Shown: positions 9,775 through 19,644 of the stretch, one piece after another
Layout of the letters: each line of letters opens with the position of its first letter
How positions within the stretch are numbered: position 1 is the first letter of the stretch
Source of the DNA: Erinaceus europaeus
Lineage: Eukaryota > Chordata > Mammalia > Eulipotyphla > Erinaceidae
Direction: 5' to 3'
NCBI RefSeq assembly: GCF_950295315.1
Contig: NW_026647696.1
Coordinates: 28,370 to 92,369, forward strand
Length of the DNA stretch: 64,000 bases
Notes under the pieces: model-generated
The model's database searches: none
Told to the model about the DNA's origin: nothing
What the model saw: only the letters and a program-made list of their open reading frames with translations
Translations under genes and position numbers: made by a program

Positions 9775-10240
9775 AAAAATTTTTATTTATAAAAGGGAAA
9801 TACTGACAAAAACCATAGGATAAGAGGGGTACAACTCCACACAATTCTGAACTCTGTATCAGAATTCTGTATCCAATCCCTTCCCTGATAGCTTTCCTAT
9901 TCTTTAACCCTCTGGGAGTATGGACCCAGGGTCATTTTGGGGTGCAGAAGGTGGAAGGTCTGGCTTCTGTAATTGCTTCCCGGTTGAACATGGGCGTTGA
10001 CAAATCGATCCATACTCCCAGCCTGTCTCTCTCTTTCCATAGTGGGGCGGGGCTCTGGGGAAGTGGGGCTCCAGGATACATTGGTGGGGTTGCCTGTCCA
10101 GGGAAGTCTGGTTGGCATCATGGTAGCATCTGGAACCTGGTGTTCTCTCCCGAGAATGCCAGGTTGAAAGCTGCTTCTTTTCGGAGTACACACCAGGAAT
10201 TGTCTCCAAGTCTCCATCTTGGCTCCGCCTCGCCGCCTCC
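9775..10240 (-). repeat. LINE-like interspersed repeat, segment 2 (probable L1-subfamily 3' region)
   Basis: Begins TTTTTATTTATAAAAGGGAA, an A-rich tail in reverse, and continues AACCATAGGATAAGAGGGG and CTCTGGGAGTATGGACCCAG. The same order recurs at 46378, 60410/61185 and partly at 23370, so it is a dispersed family. Class inferred from the A-rich end. Confidence 0.6.
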
Positions 10241-10437
10241 CCCTTTTATTTTTATTTATTTGTTTGTTTTACTCGATAGAGATAGAGAAAAATCAAGAAG
10301 GGGGAGATAGACACCACAGAACTACTTCACCATTCTCAAGCTTTCCCCTGCAGGTGGGGGTTAGGGGCTTGAACTCAGGTACTTCTGTTTTGCCATGTGT
10401 GTGCTTTAACTGGGTGTTCCACCCCCTGGCCCCTGCC
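10241..10437 (-). mobile_element. SINE family B
   Basis: ACTCGATAGAGATAGAGAAA body, CCCCTGCAGGTGGGGGTTAG core, head ending CCACCCCCTGGCCCC. The last repeat before the promoter. Confidence 0.8.
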
Positions 10438-10622
10438 CCTTTTCGATCTCTTTATGATAGGCAGAATGGAAGAGGTAACCTTTGGTTTGCATAAATGCTG
10501 AATTTTGGCTTGCAAGACATTGCAGGAGACAACAGCTAGACAGGTAATGGCAAGACAGATCTCCCCTCAGCCAAAGCCTAATCAACAAACTCTTCCTGGG
10601 TTGCCCAGCTGCACTACTTTGG

Positions 10623-10637
10623 ACTACAACTCCCGGC
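10623..10637 (+). promoter_or_regulatory. ZNF143/THAP11-type promoter element
   Basis: ACTACAACTCCCGGC closely matches the ACTACA-N-N-TCCC promoter motif bound by ZNF143 and partners, about 300 bp upstream of the start codon and in the CpG island. Confidence 0.65.
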
Positions 10638-10694
10638 GGGACTTGTGTGACAGGGACGTGCGTCCCGCGAAGAGCGTGTGCGACTCATGCTGAG

Positions 10695-10713
10695 TGACGG
10701 AAGTGGGCGGGGC
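10695..10713 (+). promoter_or_regulatory. ETS-like site and GC box
   Basis: TGACGGAAGTG, resembling an ETS (GGAA) site with a CRE-like half, is followed at once by GGGCGGGGC, a consensus Sp/KLF GC box. Confidence 0.5.
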
Positions 10714-10763
10714 GTGCCTGAATGAGCGCATTTCGGTTCCACAATAGGAGGAACCGTGGAGAG

Positions 10764-10771
10764 GGGGCGGA
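10764..10771 (+). promoter_or_regulatory. Second GC box
   Basis: GGGGCGGA, a second Sp/KLF-like site between the first GC box and the CCAAT box. Confidence 0.4.
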
Positions 10772-10784
10772 GTCAAGGTTTGGC

Positions 10785-10796
10785 TCAGCCAATAGT
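10785..10796 (+). promoter_or_regulatory. CCAAT box (NF-Y type)
   Basis: TCAGCCAATAG matches the NF-Y consensus and lies about 140 bp upstream of the start codon. Confidence 0.55.
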
Positions 10797-10931
10797 TTGC
10801 GGTAAAACGGAAGGGACGGGGCATGGCCGGCCTTTCTCGCGTTCTGCGAGGGGCTCACTGAGCCCTGGGACGCGGGTTTGGGGCGTGAGGAGGCGTTGCT
10901 CTGGGGCCTCAGCTGCCGCGCACAGGAGGAG

Positions 10932-10985
10932 ATGGCGGCACGCTGGAGCAGCGAGAATGTGGTGGTGGAGTTCCGAGACTCCCAG
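10932..10985 (+). CDS. WDR59: WDR59 exon 1, coding part (residues 1-18)
   Basis: The exon encodes the WDR59 N-terminus, beginning MAARWSSENVV. The ATG has G at -3 and G at +4, a favourable initiation context, and matches the start I recall for mammalian orthologues. The frame stays open upstream without an ATG close by, so this start rests on orthology. The exon ends CAG followed by the donor GTGAGC, phase 0. It lies inside the CpG island, and the 5' UTR start cannot be fixed from sequence. Confidence 0.95.
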
Positions 10986-11339
10986 GTGAGCTGCTGGGGG
11001 CTAATGGAGCCTTCTGGACTTGCGCTCTCTCGGGCCCCCCAGCTCCCCTCCCCCACGGCTCCGAGAGCCTGTGGGAGGAGGGAGACCTCGGTTCAGTTTG
11101 GGGAGATGGAGCGTGGGGAATCCCAGATCGTCAGAACAGAGCGAGTGACTTGCAGACCGTGGAGGGCGGTTTGTGCAGCACTGAGGGGGTTTTGAGCATC
11201 CTCGCTGGGGGACCAGGTGTGGGGTCAGGCTTGGGACATCGAGGCACCAAGGTTGTTGCACGAGTGTGCGCCCGCGAGCGCTGAGAACTTTCCCACGACC
11301 TGGACGGGGAGCTCGGCGGCGGGTGTTTGCGCCCCTACA

Positions 11340-11440
11340 CGGCTCTGTGCTTAGTGATTTGGGCCCAATCGAAGGAATTTCTCTGAGACTCTGCAGCGTG
11401 GACCGAACCTTGCCTCATGGAATTCTTCTGTGGAGTCAAT
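11340..11440. other. Unique intron 1 sequence after the CpG island
   Basis: No repeat or motif recognised. Confidence 0.5.
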
Positions 11441-11456
11441 AAAAAAGTCGCATGTT

Positions 11457-11788
11457 TGGGGGCCGGGCGGTAGCACAATAGGATGAGCGCAAAAGGCGGA
11501 AAGTGCAAGGACCAGTGGAAGGATACCGGCTCCAGCCCCCGGTTCCCCACCTACAGTGGGGTCGCTTCACAAGCGGTGAAGCAGGTCTGCAGGTGTCTAT
11601 CTTTCTCTCCCCCTCTCTGTCTTCCTCTCCTCTCCATTTCTCTCTGTCCTATCCAACAACAACGACAGCAGTAACAACAACAATAATAAAGACAAGGGCA
11701 ACAAAAGGGGAAAAAATGGCCTTCAGGAGCAATGGATTTGTATTGCAGGCACTGAGCCCCAGCAATATCCCTGGAGGAAAAAAAAAAT
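11457..11788 (+). mobile_element. SINE family A'
   Basis: GGGGGCCGGGCGGTAGCACAA head to CCCTGGAGGAAAAAAAAAA. TSD AAAA(A)TCGCATGTTTGG-like at about 11441 and 11781. Confidence 0.92.
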
Positions 11789-11907
11789 CGCATGTTTGGA
11801 GCCATGAGGTGATACACCTGGTTGAGCGCACAGTTGGTTTTTTTAAAAAAAATATTTTATTTAAAACAAGGGCAACAAAAGGGAATAAATAAATAAATGT
11901 TTAAAAA

Positions 11908-12045
11908 AATATTTATTAATGAGAAAGATGGGGGATAGAGCGGGAGAGAACTAGACATCACTCTGGTACATGAGCTTCTGGGGATTGAATTCTGAACCTT
12001 ATGCTTGAGAGTCCAGTATTTTATCCACTCCACCACCTCCCAGAC
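11908..12045 (-). mobile_element. SINE family C nested in a family B copy
   Basis: TATTTATTAATGAGAAAGAT tail to CCACCACCTCCCAGACCAC head, in reverse. Confidence 0.85.
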
Positions 12046-12172
12046 CACACTGCACTTTATCATGAATAAGGACCTGGGTTCAAGTCCCTAGCTCTCACCT
12101 GTAGGGGGAAAGTTTCACGAGCCATGAAGCAGTACTGCAGGTCTCTCTCTCCCTCTCCCTCTACCTCTCCAC

Positions 12173-12216
12173 ACACACACACACACACACACTCTCTCTC
12201 TCTCTCTCTCTCTCAA
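12173..12216. repeat. (CA)n then (CT)n microsatellite
   Basis: ACACACACACAC followed directly by CTCTCTCTCTCT inside the SINE body. Confidence 0.9.
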
Positions 12217-12232
12217 TTTTTTTCCTTTTTTT

Positions 12233-12455
12233 AAGTATTCCCTTTTGTTGTCCTTGTTGTTTTATTGTTGTAATTATTATTGATGTCGTTGTTGTTGGAT
12301 AGGACAGAGAGAAATGGAGAGAGAGGAGGGGAAGACAGAGAAGGGGGAGAGAAAAACACCTGTAGACTTGCTTCACCACCTGTGAAGCGACTCCCGGGAT
12401 CTTAATGACTGTCAGTCCTTGTGCTTTGAGCTACGTGCGTTCAACCCAAGACTCC
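12233..12455 (-). mobile_element. SINE family A, short head
   Basis: TATTCCCTTTTGTTGTCC tail through CTTTGAGCTACGTGCGTTC; about 35 bases of the core are missing. Confidence 0.85.
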
Positions 12456-12499
12456 CTTTATTTACTTTTTACTTTTACTTTTGTTTCTGTTTCTGTTTT

Positions 12500-12783
12500 T
12501 TCCCCAAGATTGTTGCTGGGGCTTGGTGCCAGCACTATGAATCCACTGCTCTTGGTGGCCATTTTTTCCCATTTTATTTGATAGGAGAAATTGAGAGGGG
12601 AGGGGGAGGTAGGGTGGGTGAGCAAGAGAAAGACATCTGCAAACCTGCTTCACTGCTTGTAAGACATCCCCCCTGCAGATGGGAGCCAGGGGCTGGAACT
12701 CAGATCCTTGCATGGGTCCTTGCACTTGTTCTTGTACTTGGTACAATTTGCACTTAACTGAGTGTGCCATTGCCTGGTCCCTA
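12500..12783 (-). mobile_element. SINE family A'-like
   Basis: CCAAGATTGTTGCTGGGGC to GTGTGCCATTGCCTGGTCCC; diverged, with a B-like head. Confidence 0.75.
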
Positions 12784-12789
12784 GAGTTT

Positions 12790-12935
12790 TTTTTGCAGTC
12801 AGAGATAGGGAGATACCACAGCACCAGAACTTCTCCCCATATCATGGCATCTTCCATGTGGTGCAGGCATTTGAACCCAGGCAGAGCTCATCACAAGGCA
12901 TGTCCTCTTTGCTCTGGCTTATTTTGTACATTTCT
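12790..12935 (-). mobile_element. Diverged SINE (B-like)
   Basis: CAGAGATAGGGAGATACCACAG and GCATTTGAACCCAGGCAG. Confidence 0.4.
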
Positions 12936-12949
12936 TTCTTTCTTTCTTT

Positions 12950-13322
12950 TTCTTTTTGCCTCCAGGGTTATTGGTGCCTGCACCATGAATCCACTGCTCC
13001 TGGAGGCCATTTTTCCCCCCTCTTTTGTTGCCCTTGTTGTTGTAGCCTTGTTGTGGTTATTGTTCGTTGTTGTTGGATAGGACAGAGAGAAATGGAGAGA
13101 GGAGGGGAAGATGGGGGTGGGTGGGTGGGGGGGGTGGGGTGGGGGGGTGGGGGTTTCGGGGGGTGGGGGGGGAAGAAAGACACCTGCACACCTGCTTCAC
13201 TGCCTGTAAAGCGACTCCCTGACTCCCCTGCAGATGAAAGCGACTCCCCTGCAGGTGGGGAGCCGGGGGCTCGAACCAGGATCCCTATGTGCGCTCAACC
13301 CGCTGTGCTACCGCCCAAGCCC
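12950..13322 (-). mobile_element. SINE family A' with G-rich expansion
   Basis: TTTGCCTCCAGGGTTATTGG to GCTACCGCCCAAGCCCCC. The usual GGGGGAGAG segment is replaced by a G-rich tract at 13108-13173, and GCGACTCCCCTGCAG is duplicated near 13210-13258. Confidence 0.88.
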
Positions 13323-13394
13323 CCTGTACATTTCTTTCTTTCCTTTTTTTTAGCTTAGGGCATTATGTTTGTGATTCCATTGCTTCTGGGTCAG

Positions 13395-13603
13395 TTTTTT
13401 AAATTTTATTTTGTTATTTGTTTAAATTTTATTTATTGTGTAGAGACAGAAATTGGAAGGGAAGGAAGAGAGAAAATGAGACTCCTTAGCATTTCCATTG
13501 TTTTATAAGCTTCCCCCTGCACGTGGAGACCAGGGGCTGAACCCAGGTCCTTGAGCATGGTAACACATGCTTAACCAGGTGTGCCACCACCCAGCCTCTA
13601 ACT
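13395..13603 (-). mobile_element. SINE family B
   Basis: TTTATTGTGTAGAGACAGAAAT body to GTGTGCCACCACCCAGCC head. Confidence 0.8.
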
Positions 13604-13604
13604 C

Positions 13605-13775
13605 TTTTTATTTCAGATAGGAAGAGGGAGGGAGAAGAAGAGAAAGAAAGAGGGGAGAGACACCTTTCATGGAGCTTTCTCTGTGCTGTGGTATTTTGTG
13701 TTGTGGTGTTAGAATCTGGGATCTTGTGTATGGTAAGACAATGCCCTACTTAGGGGAGCTATCTCCCAGCTCCCG
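13605..13775 (-). mobile_element. SINE family B-like
   Basis: TTTCAGATAGGAAGAGGGAG to GGAGCTATCTCCCAGCTCC; diverged. Confidence 0.5.
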
Positions 13776-13807
13776 TGTTCTTTTTTTTGATTCATGAAAG
13801 ATTCATA

Positions 13808-14085
13808 CAGGGAGTAGGGCAGTAGCGCAGCTGGTTAAGCGTAGGTGGCGCAAAGTGCAAGGACCAACGTAAGGAACCCGGTTCTTGCCCTGGCTCCCCA
13901 CTTGCAGGGGAATCGCTTCACAAGCAGTGAAGCAGGACTGCAGGTGTCTGTCTTTCTCTCCCCCTCTCTGTCTTCCCCTCCTCTCTGTCCTATCTAACAA
14001 CGACATCAACAACAACAATAATAACTACAGCAATAAAACAAGGACAACAAAAAGGGAATAAATAAATAAATAAATGTTAAAAAGG
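13808..14085 (+). mobile_element. SINE family A
   Basis: AGGGAGTAGGGCAGTAGCGCAG head to AATAAATAAATAAATAAATG tail. Confidence 0.9.
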
Positions 14086-14089
14086 AAAG

Positions 14090-14335
14090 AACCATACAAG
14101 ATAAATAGATATTCCATTTTTCCAAATGGGGAAGTTGAACCCTATTTGATCCCAAGTAACTTAGCCAAGACTTTTTACTTTGTTTCCATATTGGGATTTG
14201 AACTTCTAGGCCTTTATTGAGGTTATTGCATTATGTTGCTTCATACTGTGTGAGTCTATACATAGGAAATGTGTGTGTCTGTGCACGTGCGTGCACACCC
14301 CCCACCCACTCAAGATAATCTTGGTGATTATCTTT
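14090..14335. other. Unique intron sequence
   Basis: No repeat family recognised; short GT/CG alternating stretch at 14270-14297. Confidence 0.5.
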
Positions 14336-14608
14336 ATTTTTATTTATTTATTTTCTTTTGTTGCCCTTATTGTTTTATTGTTGTAATTTTTGTTGTTATT
14401 GATGTCGTTGTTGGATAGGACAGAAATGGAGAGAGGAGGGGAAGACAGAGAGGGGGGAGAAAGATAGACACCTACAGACCTGCTTCACCGCCTGTGAAGC
14501 GATTCCACTGCAGATGGGGAGCTGGGGGCTCGAACCTGGATCCTTAAGCTGGTCCTTGCGCTTCACGCCAGGTGCGCTTAACCCACTGTGCTACCCGCCT
14601 GACTCCCG
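14336..14608 (-). mobile_element. SINE family A
   Basis: Complete reverse copy with TSD GGTGATTATCTTTATTT at 14313 and 14608. Confidence 0.93.
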
Positions 14609-14809
14609 GTGATTATCTTTATTTAACAATTATATACCTTTGGTGTGCCAGACTTTAGTTAATTCATATTTGCTCATTTATTCAACAAGGGATTTATTTA
14701 TCTCTTGCCTGGTTCACACTGTCAGTCACTGTGTTGATACATAAGTGGTTTATATTGAATGGAAGTCTGGAGTATAATAATGCAATATGTTTTCCTTTAT
14801 TTTTAAATA

Positions 14810-15105
14810 TTTATTTCCCTTTTGTTGCCGTTTTTAAATATTTTGTTCCCTTTTGTTGTTATTTTTATTGTTGTTGTAGTTATTATAGTTGTTTATGTCA
14901 TTCTTGTTGGATAGGACAGAGAGAAATGGAGAGAGGAGAGGAAGGCAGAGAGGGGGAGAGAAAGATAGATACCTGCAGACCTGCTTCACCACCTGTGAAG
15001 CAACTCCCCTGCAGGTGGGGAGCCCGGGCTCAAACTGGGATCCTTACACCAGTTCTTGCACTTTGTGCCACGTGCACTTAACCCGCTGTGCTACCGCCGG
15101 ACTCC
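14810..15105 (-). mobile_element. SINE family A with duplicated tail
   Basis: The tail unit (ATTT)CCCTTTTGTTG occurs twice (14815 and 14847) before a standard body and head. Confidence 0.88.
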
Positions 15106-15800
15106 CCCACTATTTTCCTTTTTATACAACCCCAGCCTGTCTTTTGCCATAGGCTTAATGAGTGGATGAGCCACCTGCCATTTTTCTTATTGGGCCCTCT
15201 GCTACATGCCCTCCATGGAGAATCTGAGCAGCAGTGTTAGGATTAAAGGATTCTGAAGCACTTTGCACTGTCGGCACATTGTCTCCCAAGGGAGTTGCCT
15301 GACTCCTAGGGGAAAAGAATTATATTCCTGTTCCCCTTCTTGTTTTTTGCTTTCACTGGGGGACTAAGAACAGACTCATGGATGGTACCTCTGAGCTTGT
15401 TAATTTGGAAGCTACTGATTTGTAAGCCCTTTAATTCTCATAGAAAGGCAGGCAGTCTCTTTCCTACTTCTATATAGGGAGAGCTGTAATTGAAGACACC
15501 TGCAGAGAGGGTGCTGCCACATATATTAGGATGCTATGAAATGGCATCAAATAATTAAACTGAAGCAGCAGTTGTCATAGGAAGAGAACAAAGTAAATTG
15601 GGTAATTTTAAGTGCCTTGCAGGAGTGCAGGAGTTTCTGTTCTTTTTTTTTTTTTTTTTCCCTTTTCCTTTCTGAATTTTGTTTACTTGGAAGGGTATAT
15701 CTTAATGTGAATTAGCCTAGTTTTGTGGTTGATTTTGATGGTGATTGGAAGGGGTAGGGATCCATTTTCATTAACCATCTCACAAATGTAGAAAGAAAAA
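15106..15800. other. Unique intron 1 sequence
   Basis: No repeat signature except a T-run near 15642. No open frame of note. Confidence 0.6.
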
Positions 15801-15802
15801 AT

Positions 15803-16012
15803 AGGAGCCAGGTTAGTGGCGCACCTGGTTTAGCATGCACGTTACAGTGCCTAAGGACTCAAGTTTGAGCTGTTGGTCCCCACCTGCAGGGGGAAAGCTT
15901 TGCAAGTGGTGAAGTAGTGCTGCAGGTGTCTCTCTGTCTCTCTTCTTATCTCCCCCTTTCCTCTAGATATCTGGCTGTCTCTATCCAATAAGCAAATAAA
16001 AATATTAAAAAA
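15803..16012 (+). mobile_element. SINE family B
   Basis: AGGAGCCAGGTTAGTGGCGCACC head; GGCTGTCTCTATCCAATAAG tail. Confidence 0.88.
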
Positions 16013-16185
16013 TGTGGCCTGGGAGGTGGTTCAGTGGATAAAGCACTGGATTCTCAACCATGAGGTCCTGAGTTCAATCCCTGGCAGCACATGTACCAGA
16101 GTGATGTCTAGTTCTTTCTCTTCTCCACTTCTCCTATCTTTCTCATGAAAAAATAAATACATTATAAAAAAATATTAAAAAAATA
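16013..16185 (+). mobile_element. SINE family C
   Basis: GTGGCCTGGGAGGTGGTTCAG head, ATTAAAAAAATAAAAATAT tail. Confidence 0.88.
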
Positions 16186-16202
16186 AAAATATAGAGAGGG
16201 AA

Positions 16203-16405
16203 GGGGCCCGGGCCGTGGCACACCCAGTTAAATGCACATAATACTAAGTGCAAAGACCAATGCAAGGATCTAAGTTTGAGCCCCTACCTCCCACCTGCGG
16301 ATAGGTCGCTTCACAAGTGATCCCCCCTGCAGGTGGGGAGCCGGGGGCTTGAACCAGGATCCTTATGCCTTGTATGCTTAACCTGCAGCACTATTGCGTG
16401 GCCCC
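16203..16405. mobile_element. Palindromic pair of family A heads
   Basis: A plus-strand head (16203-16318) is followed without spacer by a minus-strand head (16318-16405) ending CTATTGCGTGGCCCC. Bodies and tails are missing. Confidence 0.75.
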
Positions 16406-16574
16406 TAATGTTATCTTTTGTATTGCTGAGTAGATCTCCATTGAGTATATAGCCTATAATTTAGACTATTTCAGGTATATTCTAAGGGGCCCATGACTTT
16501 TTTTGCCTGAGCCCCACAAATAACGTGCAAGTGGGCTAAAAGTATTGATCTGAACCTCATTAAAAATCTTTCAA

Positions 16575-16735
16575 GGGTGATCTGGGAGGTGGCGCAGTGG
16601 ATAAAGTGTCGGATTCTCATGCATGAGGTCCTGAGTTCAATCCCTGACAGCACATGTACTTGAGTGATGTCTGGTTCTTTCTCTCTCTCCTCCTATCCCT
16701 CTCATTAATAAATAAAATATTAAAACAAACAAACA
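16575..16735 (+). mobile_element. SINE family C
   Basis: GTGATCTGGGAGGTGGCGCAG head. TSD AAATCTTTCAAGGG at 16564 and 16737. Confidence 0.92.
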
Positions 16736-16749
16736 AAAATCTTTCAAGG

Positions 16750-17025
16750 GAGTTGGGGGGTAGCGCAGCGGGTTAAGCGCACATGGCGCAAAGCACAATG
16801 ACAGGTGGTTCGAGCCCCCAGCTCCCCACCTGCAGGGGGCTTCACAAGTGGTGAAGCAGATCTGCAGGTGTCTGTCTTTCTCTCCCCCTCTCTGTCTTCT
16901 CCATCTCTCTCCACTTCTCTCTGCCCTATCCAACCATGACAACATCAGAAACAATAACAATAATAACTATAACAAAATAATAAGGGCAACAAAAGGGAAT
17001 AAATAAATAAATATAAAAAATATTA
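16750..17025 (+). mobile_element. SINE family A
   Basis: AGTTGGGGGGTAGCGCAGCG head to AATAAATAAATAAATATAAA tail. It follows the family C copy directly after the TSD. Confidence 0.9.
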
Positions 17026-17046
17026 AAAAAGTGTTTTCAGAACAAC

Positions 17047-17210
17047 GGGTGCTGGGTAGGGCCTTGAATGCTCAAGCATGAGGTCCTGAGTTCAGCCCCT
17101 CAACCTGTGGCATCTCATGTGTCAGAGTGATGCTTTGGTTCTCTTTTCCTTCCTCTCTCTTACTATCAGATCAATACATCTTTATAAAAAATAAAAATAA
17201 TAAATTATTA
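17047..17210 (+). mobile_element. SINE family C-like
   Basis: GCTCAAGCATGAGGTCCTGAG and TGTCAGAGTGATGCTTTGG; the head is diverged. Confidence 0.65.
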
Positions 17211-17249
17211 AAGCTACTAGGTTCTAGAGAACACCCCTCATCTAAAAAA

Positions 17250-17740
17250 GGTGGAACTTGGGAGCTGTACAGTGGTGCACTGGTGGAGGGTACCCCATTC
17301 CCTACCTATAGTGGGGATGCTTCACTAGTGGTGAAGCAGATCTATAGGTGTCTCTGTTTCTCCTTTTTTAAAAAATTTTTATTTATTTATTTGCTATTGG
17401 ATAGAGACAGAAAAATTGAGATGGGAGAGGGAGATAGAGAAGGAAAGAGACAAAGAGACTCCTGCAACACTGCTTCACCACTTGTGAAGCTTTCCCCCTA
17501 TAGGTGGGGACCAGGGGCTTAAACCTGCATCATTGTGCACTGTAATGTGTGTGTTTAACCAGGTGCTCCACCTCGGGATCCCCCCCTTCTCTATCTTCCT
17601 CTCCCCTCTCAATTTCTTTCTATCCTATCAAATAAAATAGAAAGGAAAAAATGGTCACTGGGAGTGGTGGATTCATAGTGCCAGCGCTGATTCCTAGTGA
17701 CAACCCTGGTGTCAATTAAAAAGAAATTGTTCATTAAAAA
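17250..17740 (+). mobile_element. SINE (A/B type) split by a family B insertion
   Basis: Plus-strand GGGAGCTGTACAGTGGTGCAC...GTGTCTCTGTTTCTCC is interrupted at 17365-17585 and resumes with CTTCTCTATCTTCCTCTCC to the A' end GACAACCCTGGTGTC. Confidence 0.65.
17365..17583 (-). mobile_element. SINE family B nested insertion
   Basis: GCTATTGGATAGAGACAG body to CAGGTGCTCCACCTCGGGATC head. Confidence 0.8.
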
Positions 17741-17751
17741 AAAGTGAGGTG

Positions 17752-17878
17752 GGGTTAGATAGCATAATGGTTATGCAGAGACTCTCATGCCTAAGGCTCT
17801 AAAGCCCTAGGTTCCATCCCCTACACCACCATAGGCCAGAGCTGAGCAGTGCTCTGGTTTTGTTTTGTTTTTTTTAAA
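17752..17878 (+). mobile_element. SINE family D
   Basis: GGGGTTAGATAGCATAATGG head, AGGTTCCATCCCCTACACC. Confidence 0.85.
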
Positions 17879-17999
17879 GGAACTTTAAAATTTTTACAGT
17901 TGACATAAATGTTGATTACTTTATAAAAAAATACCTTGAGATGTTACCACTCCCAGTTTCACTAAGAGGACTCAAGAATTGCATTTGTAGTTGTGATTT

Positions 18000-18108
18000 T
18001 TTTTTTTTTTTAAATGTTGGTGCTGGGAATTGAACCTGGGACTTCAGAACCTCGGGAATGAAAGTCTTTCGCATATATAGTATGCTGTCTCCCCACCCCC
18101 CTGCAGTT
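18000..18108 (-). mobile_element. SINE family D-like
   Basis: GGTGCTGGGAATTGAACCTG, CGGGAATGAAAGTC, TATGCTGTCTCCCC. Confidence 0.6.
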
Positions 18109-18109
18109 A

Positions 18110-18537
18110 TGATTTTTTACGAGGAGGATACAAAGTGATGTATAAGGGAAAAGATGCATGGGTAGGATACCATGTGGGAAGGTGGGAACTCCCAAGACTC
18201 TTCTTCCCATAGAAACATGCAGGGGATGCCTAATTTTCTCAGCATTGCAATGTCCTCGATTGTTGAATTGAAATGTTGTTTCAGTTTAACGTATTGTGAG
18301 AAACTCAGTATCCAAGGTTTTTATTTTGAGCTGGTCACAAAGGCACCATCTGGTTAGCACAAATCAATTTCTAGATTCCCAGAGGGATAGCAGGAACCAC
18401 ATTGTTTGACATACAATTTAGGGAATGATGGGAACACTGCCCAAATTGAAGTTCTCGGAAATCAGCCAAGAACCAACCACGGACACTTCATGGGTGGTGG
18501 AGCTGTGCATTGGTGTGTCACTCACCTCCTTAAATTT
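18110..18537. other. Unique intron 1 sequence
   Basis: No repeat recognised and no supported gene. Confidence 0.5.
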
Positions 18538-18782
18538 TTTTTTTCACCAGGCTTATTGCTGGGGCTTGGTGCCAGCATAATGAATCCACCCCCTTCTATT
18601 TTATTTGATGGGATGGAGAGAATTTGAGAGGGAGAGTGATATAGGTATGGAGAGAGAGATTCCTGCAGACCTGCTTCACAGTTTGTGAAGCGTTCCCCCT
18701 TGCAGGTGGAGAGTGGGGGCTTGAACGAGGGTCCTTGTGCATGGTAATGTGTGTGTTCACCTGGTATGCCACTACCCAGCCT
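18538..18782 (-). mobile_element. SINE family A'-tail with B-like head
   Basis: TTCACCAGGCTTATTGCTGG, then GGAGAGAATTTGAGAGGGAG, head GTATGCCACTACCCAGCC. Confidence 0.7.
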
Positions 18783-18949
18783 GTCTTGCTTCTCTTTGTC
18801 TTCCCATACCCCCGTCATAGATACACACACACATTTGGGTACATAGGCTAGATATATTTGGGCCATAGGCTAGAGAGCTAACTTACTGGGGTAAGCCTTG
18901 CCATGTGTCCCAGGTTCCAGCCCTGGCAAAATGTGGAAGGTTCCACTGC

Positions 18950-19058
18950 TTGTGACACCTCCCATGTGCATGGTGTTGGGTGCTTCAACCCTCAGGTCCT
19001 TGTTCATGGTAAAGTGTGTGCTTTCCCAGGTGAACCATCATCTCCTGACTATTATTAT
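18950..19058 (-). mobile_element. SINE family B head fragment
   Basis: GCTTCAACCCTCAGGTCCTTG through CCCAGGTGAACCATCATCTCC. Confidence 0.5.
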
Positions 19059-19149
19059 TATTTAATTATTTTTTTGAGAGCCAGGGTCTCATGCAACTAC
19101 ATTTTCACCACTTTGGGCAGCATTTTTTCTTTTCTTTTTCTTTAAAGTG

Positions 19150-19412
19150 ATTCTTTTTTAATTTATTCCCTTTTGTTGCCCTTGTTGTTTTATTGTTCTA
19201 GTTATTATTGATGTCATTGTTGTTGGATAGGACAGAGAGAAATGGAGAGAGGAAGGGAAGACAGAGAAGGGAAGAGAAAGATAGACATCTGCAGACCTGC
19301 TTCACTGCTTGTGAAGCGACCCCCCTGCAGGTGGGGAGCCGGGGACTGGAACTGTTTCCTTAGGCTGGTCCTTCACCTGCGCTTAACTTGCTGTGCTACA
19401 GCCCGACTCCCT
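19150..19412 (-). mobile_element. SINE family A
   Basis: ATTTATTCCCTTTTGTTGCCC tail to GCTACAGCCCGACTCCC head. Confidence 0.9.
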
Positions 19413-19507
19413 TCTTTCTTTTTCATTCAGGGGAACAAACACTACTATACTGGTGCTTTTTTTTTTTTTGATTTTTTTAAAAAGTTTTTAAAAAATATTT
19501 ATTTATG

Positions 19508-19640
19508 GGCAAGGGTAGATAGCATAATGGTTATGCAAACAGACTGTCATGCTTGAGGCTTCAAAGTCCCAGGTTCAATCCCCCGCATCACCATAAGCCA
19601 GAGCTGATCAGTGCTCTGGTAAAAAAAAAAAAATAATAAA
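19508..19640 (+). mobile_element. SINE family D
   Basis: CAAGGGTAGATAGCATAATGG head, GGTTCAATCCCCCGCATCACC. Confidence 0.88.
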
Positions 19641-19644
19641 ATAA

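Larger units (their letters stand above)
10600..10931 (+). promoter_or_regulatory. WDR59: WDR59 promoter and 5' UTR region
   Basis: This GC-rich block just upstream of the start codon has no TATA box. It contains a ZNF143-like element, ETS-like and GC-box motifs and a CCAAT box. It is a TATA-less housekeeping promoter, probably with dispersed starts; the transcription start cannot be read from sequence. In human, ZNRF1 lies divergently upstream of WDR59, but no ZNRF1 exon is visible here, so bidirectionality is untested. Confidence 0.75.
10590..11335. other. CpG island over the WDR59 5' end
   Basis: CpG dinucleotides are dense from the ACTACAACTCCCGGC motif through exon 1 and the first 350 bp of intron 1, and scarce on both sides. 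There are no recognisable SINE or LINE copies inside. This fits an unmethylated housekeeping promoter. Confidence 0.85.
11798..12225 (+). mobile_element. SINE family B split by later insertions
   Basis: Head GAGGTGATACACCTGGTTGAG at 11805 is separated from the core ACCTGGGTTCAAGTCCC at 12070 by a family A tail fragment (11865-11905) and a family C copy (11908-12045). Confidence 0.75.

Noticed and set aside
1..10600. First exon of ZNRF1, the divergent neighbour in human
   Set aside because: No GC-rich block or recognisable coding sequence on the - strand upstream of the WDR59 promoter; it may lie further left.
10878..10931. N-terminal extension of WDR59 in the open frame upstream of the ATG
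   Set aside because: The upstream frame is open but has no nearby ATG, and the orthologous protein starts at the 10932 ATG.
12762..13358. 198-codon open frame, longest in the window
   Set aside because: Read-through of a family A' SINE and its G-rich expansion; no protein family is recognisable.
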